A stretch of 64,000 nucleotides of DNA from Eubacterium maltosivorans (GTDB taxonomy: Bacteria; Bacillota; Clostridia; Eubacteriales; Eubacteriaceae), in NCBI RefSeq assembly GCF_002441855.2, contig NZ_CP029487.1:2108001-2172000 (forward strand), given 5' to 3'. Position 1 is the first letter of the stretch, and each line of letters starts with the position of its first letter. The position numbers and the translations under genes were made by a program. The notes beneath the pieces are model-generated. The model saw only the letters and a program-made list of their open reading frames with translations, was not told the origin of the DNA and ran no database searches. This document shows positions 7,730 through 15,387 of this stretch, piece after piece.

Positions 7730-9564
7730 GTGAACGTCAGGAAAACGAAGTAACCACCTTTGACGACGGCATGTCTGCCGAAAAAGCGCGCTATGCCGGA
7801 AAGACAGCGAAGCGGCTTTTCTCAAAACTTTTAGAACAAAAGGGCAAACTGATTGTTGTGCTGATCTCTGTCGTTTTCAGCTGTGCCTTTACGCTGGCCG
7901 CCCCCATGGTCATTGGCCAGGCCATCAACCAGATATTCGACAGCGTCCGCCACTCCCTTGAGACTGGCGCCGCCTTTACCATGAACTTCAGCGCCATGGG
8001 CCAGATACTGGGCCTGCTGCTGTGCCTTTACGTATTCAGCGCCGCCTTTAACTATCTGCAGCAATACCTCATGGCCAGCGTCTCCCAGAAGCTGACGCTG
8101 TCGCTGAGAGAATCCCTGAGCGCCAAGCTCGCCCGGATGCCCCTGAGCTATTTTGACAGCCACAAAAAGGGGGACATTTTAAGCCGAGCCACCAATGACC
8201 TTGAAAAGGTCGCGGATACCCTTCAGGAAGGGCTGATGCAGTTTATTATCACGATTGTCACGATCATCGGCGCTGTGACCCTGATGCTGGTTATCAGTCC
8301 GCTGCTGACGCTGATCGCCTTTGTGATGATCATTGTCGGTATGGTGATTACCGCTCTGGTTGCGCGCCGCAGCCAGCACTGTTTTGCCAGAAACCAGAAA
8401 ACTCTCGGCGAGCTCAACGGCCATATCGAGGAATTCTTTACCGGCCAGGTGGTCATCAAGGCCTTTAACCGTGAGGACGCCTCTACCCAAACGGTGGAGG
8501 AGGTCAACGAGCGTCTTTACGCGGCCAGCCGCAACGCTCAGTTCATCACCTTTGCGGTCAATCCGCTGATCCGGCTCATGAACCAGATCGGCTATGTGCT
8601 GATCGCGGTAATGGGCGCGTTCTTTGTTATCCAGGGACGGCTGTCCCTTGGGGTTATCCAGGCTTTCTTCCAATATGTGAACCAGGCCTCTGAGCCGATC
8701 ACTGAAGCGGCCTATATCTTTAACTCCATGCAGGCTGCCATCGCTTCGGCCGAGCGGGTCTTTGAGGTGCTGGACGAGGAAGACGAGGTGCCGGACATCT
8801 CCCCGGCAAAGGCTCTGACAGAGCCCAAAGGCGACGTGCGGTTTGAGCACGTCCGGTTTGGCTACAGCCCGAACCGCCTGCTGATGAAGGATATCAGCAT
8901 TGACGTGAAGGCCGGGGAAAAGATTGCGGTTGTCGGCCCCACCGGCGCGGGCAAGACCACGCTGATCAACCTGCTCATGCGCTTTTACGAGCTGGACGGC
9001 GGCCGCATTCTGATCGACAACATCGACATCCGCGATCTGCGCCGCGGAGACTTGCGCTCACAGTTTGGCATGGTGCTCCAGGATACCTGGCTCTTTGGCG
9101 GAACCATTGAGGACAATATCGCCTATGGCCGCAAAGCGGCTACCCGGGAGGAAATTGTCCACGCTGCCAAAGCCGCCCGGGCGGATCACTTTATCCGTAC
9201 GCTGCCCCAGGGCTACCAGACCATTCTGAACGATGAGGCCTCCAATATCTCACAGGGGCAGCGCCAGCTGCTCACCATCGCCCGGGCCATTCTGGCTGAT
9301 CCGGCCATCCTGATCCTGGATGAGGCGACCTCCAGCGTCGACACACGGACCGAGCTCGAAATTCAGAAAGCCATGGACCACCTGATGAAGGGGCGCACCA
9401 GCTTTGTCATCGCTCACCGGCTGTCCACCATCATCGACGCCGACCATATTCTGGTTATGAAAAACGGCACCATCGTGGAGCAGGGCACTCACCTGGGGCT
9501 GCTCGCGCAAAACGGCTTTTACGCCGACCTGTATAACAGCCAGTTTACCGTCAAAGTCTCCTAA
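7726..9564 (+). CDS. heterodimeric ABC exporter, catalytic subunit
   Basis: 612 residues with an N-terminal extension, six membrane helices (about 35-330) and an ATPase domain. Walker A GPTGAGKTT lies near residue 404, Walker B is ILDEATSSVD with the catalytic Glu, and the switch loop is AHRLST with His. The signature is ISQGQ rather than SGGQ, so the degenerate composite site uses this signature with the partner's Walker motifs. The partner's FSGGQ pairs with this intact Walker B at the active site. GGAGG precedes the ATG that overlaps the upstream stop. Confidence 0.93.
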   Translation: MSERQENEVTTFDDGMSAEKARYAGKTAKRLFSKLLEQKGKLIVVLISVVFSCAFTLAAPMVIGQAINQIFDSVRHSLETGAAFTMNFSAMGQILGLLLCLYVFSAAFNYLQQYLMASVSQKLTLSLRESLSAKLARMPLSYFDSHKKGDILSRATNDLEKVADTLQEGLMQFIITIVTIIGAVTLMLVISPLLTLIAFVMIIVGMVITALVARRSQHCFARNQKTLGELNGHIEEFFTGQVVIKAFNREDASTQTVEEVNERLYAASRNAQFITFAVNPLIRLMNQIGYVLIAVMGAFFVIQGRLSLGVIQAFFQYVNQASEPITEAAYIFNSMQAAIASAERVFEVLDEEDEVPDISPAKALTEPKGDVRFEHVRFGYSPNRLLMKDISIDVKAGEKIAVVGPTGAGKTTLINLLMRFYELDGGRILIDNIDIRDLRRGDLRSQFGMVLQDTWLFGGTIEDNIAYGRKAATREEIVHAAKAARADHFIRTLPQGYQTILNDEASNISQGQRQLLTIARAILADPAILILDEATSSVDTRTELEIQKAMDHLMKGRTSFVIAHRLSTIIDADHILVMKNGTIVEQGTHLGLLAQNGFYADLYNSQFTVKVS

Positions 9565-9625
9565 AACTAAAAAAGGCGCGGGAAGCAGAGAACCCGAATC
9601 TTTGATTCGGTGTGAATCGCTTTCG

Positions 9626-9684
9626 CAGATGTCATCGGTTTGTTTCGTATGAAATACGAATCATAACAAACCGTGGATCATCTG
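9626..9684. other. long imperfect hairpin in the 3' region of the ABC operon
   Basis: Nested complementary blocks CAGATG/CATCTG, GGTTTGTT/AACAAACC and TTCGTAT/ATACGAA fold into one bulged stem. No coding sense is seen. It may be an RNA processing or attenuation structure, or a repeat remnant. Confidence 0.55.
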
Positions 9685-9693
9685 TGTTCCTTA

Positions 9694-9830
9694 GACGTGT
9701 CCGGATCCCTCTTAGATTGCTGCCGCTCGCACTTGCTCCCGTCGCGTTATGCGACAGGAGCTTTTTTCTTATCTGGATAAAAGGCGCAGTCTCGGGCTAC
9801 ACCACTTCTTTAACAATCTGAGACGCTTTT
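9694..9830 (+). repeat. GC-rich dispersed intergenic repeat, copy 1
   Basis: The core CTTATCTGGATAAAAGGCGC at 9768-9787, continuing AGTCTCGG, recurs at 60046 and 60229 and, inverted and diverged, at 14818. An upstream block (9694-9725, beginning GACGTGTCCGG) matches 60091-60121. A hairpin TCCCGTCGC/GCGACAGGA with a T-run (about 9738-9767) inside this copy probably ends the ABC transcript. Confidence 0.75.
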
Positions 9831-9877
9831 TATGCAGTGCTGCAGAAAACTTTTCTATCCGTCTTCCAGTTCGAATC

Positions 9878-10387
9878 TCAGGACACTGCCTGGCAGACGC
9901 CCTCCATCGCCTTTAAATCCTTGACCTCAACATCCTCAGGACAGTAGACTGAGTAGGCGAAGCCACTGGGTGTTACCCAGCAGGCCAGCGCCTCGCCCGT
10001 ATCCTTGTTGACCGGCGTAAAGTAAACGTCGATGGTGCCCGTATTTTTGAGAATATCCCCTTTCTGCAAAAACACCGCCTGATCGCTGAAGCTTGTGCAG
10101 ACCCCGCTGATATCCGCAGAGCGCGAGTAATGGGCCTTTCTGACAATATAAGTCCGGTTGTCACGGATAAACTGCACCTGGGCCACTGCGCCGTCCACTA
10201 CCGAGTAACGGGCTGCCCCCATGTTTTCCGGCAGGCTGTCGAAGGTAAAATCCAGTCCGCCTTCATTCTGGAAGGCCTCCGCGTCCGCCAGCTTTACAGT
10301 ATGTGGGTCGGCCTGCTGTGACGGACTGCAGCTGGCCAGGGTAAAAGCCAGAGCCACGACCATAAACAGACAACAAAATTTTTTCAT
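9878..10387 (-). CDS. predicted lipoprotein, function unknown
   Basis: 169 residues. A basic start and hydrophobic stretch lead to the lipobox LASC (Cys20), so it is probably processed by signal peptidase II and anchored outside the membrane. The mature part is mostly beta-like, with no catalytic motif I recognise. The ribosome binding site is AGGAAGCGG. It is monocistronic and convergent with the ABC operon. Confidence 0.7.
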   Translation of the reverse strand: MKKFCCLFMVVALAFTLASCSPSQQADPHTVKLADAEAFQNEGGLDFTFDSLPENMGAARYSVVDGAVAQVQFIRDNRTYIVRKAHYSRSADISGVCTSFSDQAVFLQKGDILKNTGTIDVYFTPVNKDTGEALACWVTPSGFAYSVYCPEDVEVKDLKAMEGVCQAVS

Positions 10388-10570
10388 CTTACCGCTTCCT
10401 TTTTCCTGTTTCAGGATTAAAATTTCTTTTCTTTCATCATAACAGCCCCTAATCAGGCTGTCAATGAAAGCCTTTAAAATTTTGCCTCTTTAAGGAACAA
10501 ATTTTTATCTTTTCTCATTTATAATGGTTATATTTTACTCATGACCACAATTTTCTATCCTTTCTTTTCC

Positions 10571-10599
10571 TTGTTGACAGAGTGTTAGAACAGTATAAT
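10571..10599 (+). promoter_or_regulatory. probable ptb promoter
   Basis: TTGTTG and TATAAT are separated by 17 bases; an alternative -35, TTGACA, lies three bases later with a too-short spacer. The region is AT-rich and sits 50-80 bases before the ptb start. Confidence 0.5.
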
Positions 10600-10649
10600 T
10601 ATATTGTATACTATTTATAAGAGGTTATTATAGAAAGCGAGGGGACATT

Positions 10650-11567
10650 ATGTACCATTTCAAGGAAATGCGTGACCAGCTGATCAAACAGGCCCAGACC
10701 AAAAAAGCCGTTGTGGCCGTTGCCGCCGCCGGCGACCTGCCTGTTTTGCAGACGGTTAAAATGATGAACGACTACGGCTTTGGAACCGCCATTCTGGTAG
10801 GCGACGCGGCTAAAATCGAATATTTTGCCAAGGAAACCGGATGCAATCTGGAAGAAAATACCGTGGTTGACATAAAGGACGATGGTCAGGCTGCCAACGT
10901 GGCAGTAGGGCTGGCCCGCAACGACGCGGCCGACATTGTCATGAAGGGTCTGCTCCAGACCAAAACCTACCTGAAGGCCATCCTGAACAAGGAGCACGGC
11001 CTGCGGACCGGCAAGCTTTTAAACGCTGTTACCGCCTTTGAATCCGCTGCGCTCGGCCGGGTTTTCCTGGCAACAGACTGCGGCATGATCGTCTCCCCCA
11101 CCCTTGAGGATAAAGTCGAAATGATCGGCAACGCCACAACCCTGGCAAATGCCCTGGGCTGTGAAATGCCGAAAATTTCCTGTCTGAGTGCCGTTGAAAC
11201 CGTCAACGCCAATATGCCTGACGGCTACGACGCGGCTGTGCTCTCAAAAATGAATGAACGCGGCCAGATCAAGGGCTGTATCATCGACGGCCCCCTGTCC
11301 ATGGACCTCTCCATCTCCGAGATGTCCGTTGAGCACAAGGGGATCGTGAGCCCGGTGGCCGGCAAGGCCGACGTGCTGCTCATGCCAAATCTCCAGGCCG
11401 GCAACATCTTCTGGAAGACCATGACCTACCTGGCAGGCGCAAAGAGCGGCGCAGTGGTCATGGGCACCGCCAAGCCTGCGGTTCTGACCTCCCGCGCCGA
11501 TACGGCCGAGGCCAAACTCAACAGTGTCGCCATGGCACTGCTTCTGGCAGCGCATCAGAAACGCTGA
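10650..11567 (+). CDS. ptb: phosphate butyryltransferase (phosphate acetyl/butyryltransferase family)
   Basis: It transfers an acyl group between CoA and phosphate (butyryl-CoA + Pi to butyryl-phosphate + CoA), the step before ATP formation by butyrate kinase. The 305-residue length fits Ptb and is shorter than most Pta. Landmarks are MKGLLQTKTYLKAIL, the central MIVSPTLEDKVEMI, and the C-terminal DVLLMPNLQAGNIFWKTM...GTAKPAVLTSRAD. GAGGGG precedes the ATG. A butyrate kinase gene, usually next door, is absent. Acetyl- or another acyl-CoA specificity cannot be excluded from sequence. Confidence 0.85.
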   Translation: MYHFKEMRDQLIKQAQTKKAVVAVAAAGDLPVLQTVKMMNDYGFGTAILVGDAAKIEYFAKETGCNLEENTVVDIKDDGQAANVAVGLARNDAADIVMKGLLQTKTYLKAILNKEHGLRTGKLLNAVTAFESAALGRVFLATDCGMIVSPTLEDKVEMIGNATTLANALGCEMPKISCLSAVETVNANMPDGYDAAVLSKMNERGQIKGCIIDGPLSMDLSISEMSVEHKGIVSPVAGKADVLLMPNLQAGNIFWKTMTYLAGAKSGAVVMGTAKPAVLTSRADTAEAKLNSVAMALLLAAHQKR

Positions 11568-11591
11568 GGTCCAGCTTAAACCATTCGATAT

Positions 11592-11626
11592 AAAAAGCAC
11601 TTCCCCAAAACGGGAAGTGCTTTTTC
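11592..11626 (+). terminator. terminator after ptb
   Basis: AAAAAGCACTTCCC pairs with GGGAAGTGCTTTTT and ends in a T-run. The rest of 11627-11880 holds no gene that I can support. Confidence 0.9.
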
Positions 11627-11888
11627 TTGATTCCGCACCTGTCTTTAGGGTAAAAGACAGCTTTTCCTTTTATGTTTTCACGATACAGACAGAGTTGCTT
11701 TGTTTTGTCAGAATCCACCAAAAGCGGGAGATTCCTTTTTTCTTTTCAATCGTCCCACCATTTTATTCTAGTGAATTCTCTCCTTAAAAGTTACTTTAAA
11801 CCTTTGCTGTCTCCGTTATATCTAAAAAAATGATGGGTAAATAATAATTGAATTCATTTTAAACAATCACTAGCAAAGGAGTTTTCTT

Positions 11889-13127
11889 ATGAGTAGCTTT
11901 AACCCATTTGACGAAAAAGGTATTCCTGTTGAAAAGCAGGCCGAAGACTGGAAGAAACTGACCCCGATCCCCTACGCAAAAGATCAGATTGACCCTTACA
12001 CCAAGACACGCATCATCCTGATGAACGGAATCGAAGTGGAGGCAGCCCTGTTTGCCCACCAGTTCCATAGGAACTGCACCGACAATGATCTGCGCCGGGA
12101 GCTGGCCATGACGCGCCGCATCGAGCAGCAGCAGCAAAAAATGATCAACTGGCTGCCGCCGGCGGATGAATCCGTTCTGGAAATGGCCATCGGCTATGAG
12201 CAGCTGGCTGTTGACCTGACCGCCTGGCTGGCCCAGAACGAGCCCGACGACTATGTGAAGCAGGCCATGGACTTTGCCCTGCTGGAAGATTTTGACCACC
12301 TGTACCGGTATGCCGATCTTCTGGAGATGGATAAGGGCATCAAGGCCGAGGAGCTGGTCGGTGAATATACCGAAATCATGCCCGGCCGCCCCACCATCGC
12401 CCATCACAGGCATCCCTTTGACAGCATTAACCGCCCCATTGACTCCAAGAAAGCCGACATTCAGACCAAGCTCAACACCATGATCATCGTAGCCGGCGAA
12501 CAGCAGACCATGAATTTTTACATGAACGTGGGCAACCGCTATCCGGACGATCTGGGGCGCAGTCTCTACCTTGAAATCGGTATGGTTGAAGAACAGCATG
12601 TCACCCACTACGGCGGCCTGCTGGACCCCAACTGTACCTGGCTTGAAAATCTGCTGTTGCACGATTATGTTGAAGCCTATCTGTATTACTCCTTCTACCG
12701 TGAAGAAAAGAATGAGATCATCAAGCTGTTGTGGGAAGAACAGCTTCAGAAGGAAATCGGCCATTTACACAAAGCCGCCGAGCTTCTGAAAAAATATGAA
12801 AAGAAAGAATGGAACGAGGTCGTCGACGGACACTTCCCGAAGCTTCTGCACCTGACCTCCAATAAAGAATATGTCCGCGACGTCCTCGCAAACCAGGCAA
12901 ACCTGGGTAAAAAGGGTGAAGATTACGAGGACAGCAGCAAGCTGCCCAAGGATTACCGCTTCTTTAAATACCAGGAAATGGTCAACGGCGACTATGTGCC
13001 GTCCCATGAAGTCATTGAAAAATACATTGACAAAAACGGTGAGGATTACCGCTATGAAGATAAGGAATCCCCCGTAAAAGCACTCCGCGACCGCAAGCAT
13101 GACAACACCGAAGTGGGCCGCGGATAG
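11889..13127 (+). CDS. His/Glu-rich helical protein, possibly ferritin-like, unknown
   Basis: 412 residues with a strong AAAGGAG site. No signal peptide or membrane segment, so cytoplasmic. The sequence is almost entirely helical and carries several carboxylate/His pairs spaced like diiron or rubrerythrin-type ligands: E133-D134-x2-H137, E234-x2-H237 (VEEQHVTHY) and E289-x2-H292 (EIGHLH), plus Glu/Gln-rich helices (EQQQQKM, GEQQTMNFY). This suggests a ferritin-like four-helix metal site, but I do not recognise the family and the assignment is inference. The C-terminal 90 residues are highly charged. It is monocistronic with its own terminator. Confidence 0.6.
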   Translation: MSSFNPFDEKGIPVEKQAEDWKKLTPIPYAKDQIDPYTKTRIILMNGIEVEAALFAHQFHRNCTDNDLRRELAMTRRIEQQQQKMINWLPPADESVLEMAIGYEQLAVDLTAWLAQNEPDDYVKQAMDFALLEDFDHLYRYADLLEMDKGIKAEELVGEYTEIMPGRPTIAHHRHPFDSINRPIDSKKADIQTKLNTMIIVAGEQQTMNFYMNVGNRYPDDLGRSLYLEIGMVEEQHVTHYGGLLDPNCTWLENLLLHDYVEAYLYYSFYREEKNEIIKLLWEEQLQKEIGHLHKAAELLKKYEKKEWNEVVDGHFPKLLHLTSNKEYVRDVLANQANLGKKGEDYEDSSKLPKDYRFFKYQEMVNGDYVPSHEVIEKYIDKNGEDYRYEDKESPVKALRDRKHDNTEVGRG

Positions 13128-13157
13128 GATTACCTCCTGTAGAAACATCTCCCTAAA

Positions 13158-13200
13158 GAGAAGGCCGCGCAAAGCTGAGCGCAGGCCTTCTCTTTTTTTA
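13158..13200 (+). terminator. terminator
   Basis: GAGAAGGCC pairs with GGCCTTCTC, followed by seven Ts, after the His/Glu-rich protein gene. Confidence 0.88.
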
Positions 13201-13306
13201 CGGTAATGGTACCGGCCTTACCAAAATAAAGGCCCCATTCGGGAGAGAATATGGTACAATAAACCCGTCCCTGTAACAGGGATAAATTTTTCAGAAGGAA
13301 GCATTC

Positions 13307-14677
13307 ATGAAACGACTTTTATCACTCTTTTTAATCATATCGGCCTGCGGGCTCCTGATCACAGGCTGTTCCCCGGCCCTCACCCTGTCCCAGTTCTTCT
13401 CCCCGGTCACCTTTACAGGCTACCTGCTGAAAAGCGACGACGCCACCCTCACCCTCCTCTGCCAGAATGAGGGCGCCAAAGAGCCTGAAACCAGCGTTTT
13501 TGACCTTACCGGCCTCCCACAGGGCAGTCTGCCCGAAACCGGCTCAGAAGTCAAAATCACGCTGAAAGCCGGCACAGACACCGAAAGCCTGGAGACCCAA
13601 GGCGACCCTCTGCCCGTCCGCAGGCTGGAAGTCCTGACCGCTTCAGACGCGGCTGAAAAATCCTTTCATAGCCTGCTGGCAGAGAAACTTCTGGCCGGCA
13701 TGAGCCTTGAGGAAAAGGTGGGCCAGATGTTCTTTGCCCGCTACCCCGGCCCCGCCGCTCCCGAGGACGAAAAAACCTGGCAGTTTGGCGGCACCATCCT
13801 CTTTGGGCGCGACTTTAAGGATAAAAGCCCTGACCAGATCCGGGCTGAAATCAACGCCTGTCAGGACGCGGCCAGGGTTCCCATGCTGGTGGGCGTAGAT
13901 GAGGAAGGCGGCGACGTGGTGCGTGTCAGCGGCAACCCGGCGATTCGCGCCGAGGGCTTCCCTTCTCCCCAGACCCTGCTGCAAAAGGGCGGTATGGACG
14001 CGGTCACCGCCGACGCCCACGAGAAGGACGCACTGCTTAAATCCCTGAATATCAATGTCAATTTCGCTCCAGTCTGCGACCTGTCCCAGAACCCCGCAGA
14101 CTATATCTACTCCCGGACCACCGGAAGGGACGCAGCCACCACAGCTGAGTACGCGAAAAATGTGGCAGGCGCCATGACCTCAGACGGTATGGGCTCTGTG
14201 CTCAAGCATTTTCCGGGCTATGGTCCCGGCGGCGATACCCACAAGGATTTCTCCCGGGACAGCCGCCCCCTTGAAACCTTTGAGTCTCAGGATTTTCTCC
14301 CCTTCAGGGCCGGCGTTCAGGCCGGCGCGGGCAGTGTGCTGGTTAGCCACAATGTCATTGAAGCCATGGACCCGGATCATCCGGCGTCTCTGTCGCCAAA
14401 GGTACACGAGGTTCTTCGGGACGCGCTGGATTTTGACGGCGTTATCCTCACCGACGACCTGGACATGGAGGCCATCACCAAGGCCTACGGCGCGGACACC
14501 GCCGCGGTGCAGGCTGTGGCCGCCGGCAACGACATGATCCTGAGCTCCCGCTATACCATCGAGATCCCGGCGGTGGTCGAGGCTGTCCGAAAAGGGACCC
14601 TCTCCGAGGATCAGATCGACGCCTCGGTCAGACGGGTGCTCGCCTGGAAAATGGACCTGGGCCTCATTGAAAATTAA
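13307..14677 (+). CDS. glycoside hydrolase family 3 lipoprotein (beta-N-acetylhexosaminidase, NagZ-like)
   Basis: 456 residues. The signal sequence ends in the lipobox ITGC, so the enzyme is probably tethered outside the cell. After a roughly 100-residue N-terminal spacer domain, a GH3 barrel starts at EKLLAGMSLEEKVGQMF. The loop KHFPGYGPGGDTHKD (near residues 299-313) carries the Asp-His pair that NagZ enzymes use in place of a separate acid-base domain, and TDDLDM (residues 382-387) carries the nucleophile. Family members release N-acetylglucosamine from muropeptides. The second GH3 domain of beta-glucosidases is absent, as expected. Confidence 0.88.
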   Translation: MKRLLSLFLIISACGLLITGCSPALTLSQFFSPVTFTGYLLKSDDATLTLLCQNEGAKEPETSVFDLTGLPQGSLPETGSEVKITLKAGTDTESLETQGDPLPVRRLEVLTASDAAEKSFHSLLAEKLLAGMSLEEKVGQMFFARYPGPAAPEDEKTWQFGGTILFGRDFKDKSPDQIRAEINACQDAARVPMLVGVDEEGGDVVRVSGNPAIRAEGFPSPQTLLQKGGMDAVTADAHEKDALLKSLNINVNFAPVCDLSQNPADYIYSRTTGRDAATTAEYAKNVAGAMTSDGMGSVLKHFPGYGPGGDTHKDFSRDSRPLETFESQDFLPFRAGVQAGAGSVLVSHNVIEAMDPDHPASLSPKVHEVLRDALDFDGVILTDDLDMEAITKAYGADTAAVQAVAAGNDMILSSRYTIEIPAVVEAVRKGTLSEDQIDASVRRVLAWKMDLGLIEN

Positions 14678-14697
14678 ATTTATTTTTGGAAACACAC

Positions 14698-14748
14698 GCT
14701 CAAAAGGCTCAAAACCTCATGTGATTCAGGTTTTGAGTCTTTTGAGAC
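14698..14748. repeat. CTCAAAA palindrome, copy 1
   Basis: Arms GCTCAAAAGGCTCAAAAC and GGTTTTGAGTCTTTTGAG flank a short loop. It lies 20 bases after the NagZ-like gene. See the family description in the findings. Confidence 0.9.
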
Positions 14749-14817
14749 TGTATTCTCTATATTAAATTCTAAAAGAATATGGAAACCTGCTTCAGGCCGC
14801 CAGAGAGGTGCTGTTGT

Positions 14818-14875
14818 CCGAGACTGCGCCTTTTATCCGAAAAGAAAAAAGGCTTCGTCTCTTGAGTTTTTGGGC
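14818..14875 (-). repeat. GC-rich dispersed repeat, inverted diverged copy
   Basis: CCGAGACTGCGCCTTTTATC is the reverse complement of the core seen near 9768 and 60229, and the following AAGAAAAAAGGCTTCGTCTC matches the flank of the 60229 copy. Confidence 0.7.
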
Positions 14876-14985
14876 ACTTCGGGTAGCTTCAGGCTGCTTC
14901 AAATCAAATGCGCCATGGCGAACTTTCAACTGAACAATCCTCTTTTAACGCTCTATCGCTTCATGATAAAGTTTTTGACAACTCC

Positions 14986-15015
14986 AAAACAGGCACCCTT
15001 TCGGATGCCTGTTTT
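14986..15015. terminator. bidirectional terminator
   Basis: AAAACAGGCA and TGCCTGTTTT flank a ten-base loop, with A- and T-runs on either side. It serves the minus-strand gene ending at 15022 and possibly the plus-strand gene before it. Confidence 0.8.
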
Positions 15016-15021
15016 TATATC

Positions 15022-15387
15022 TTAACGATCGCTGTAATTTTTATGCACCAATGCCTGAACCTTTTTATAAAAGGCTTTGTCGTCACTCTGGTGCATGATG
15101 ATATTGCTGAGTTTCAGGATGATTCTGTCGGGAGACACTTTGTCTTCGAGCATTTTAATGGCGACGGATTTCAGTTCTCCGTCGACTTCCCTGAGGGTTT
15201 CTGCTCTTTGAATCTGTTCAGCTTCCAGCATTTTGCTGGCGTTTATGTCCTCGAGAATGTTTTTAACCGTGCTTTGTCTTTGATATTGTTGGGGCGCGCG
15301 GGCTGCCTCTGCCGTATCGGCCGGGGGCCTGCCGCCCTGTTGTTTTAATGGGGTATCATAAACGGCCAGCGCATCGGTATTGTTCAT
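15022..15387 (-). CDS. small unknown protein of the primase/DUF3987 cluster
   Basis: 121 residues, with a low-complexity polar N-terminus (residues 1-40, rich in Gln, Pro and Ala) and a helical charged C-terminal half. No domain is recognised. The start codon shares one base with the stop of the upstream DUF3987 gene (TGATG), so the two are translationally coupled. The context suggests an accessory DNA-replication role, but nothing in the sequence shows it. Confidence 0.65.
   Translation of the reverse strand: MNNTDALAVYDTPLKQQGGRPPADTAEAARAPQQYQRQSTVKNILEDINASKMLEAEQIQRAETLREVDGELKSVAIKMLEDKVSPDRIILKLSNIIMHQSDDKAFYKKVQALVHKNYSDR

Noticed and set aside
10650-11567. Identification of the ptb gene as full-length phosphate acetyltransferase
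   Set aside because: Length and motif set fit the Ptb branch better, though acyl specificity cannot be fixed from sequence.
11859-12764. 301-codon minus-strand frame over the His/Glu-rich gene
   Set aside because: The plus-strand gene has a strong AAAGGAG start and a proper terminator; the minus frame has neither.
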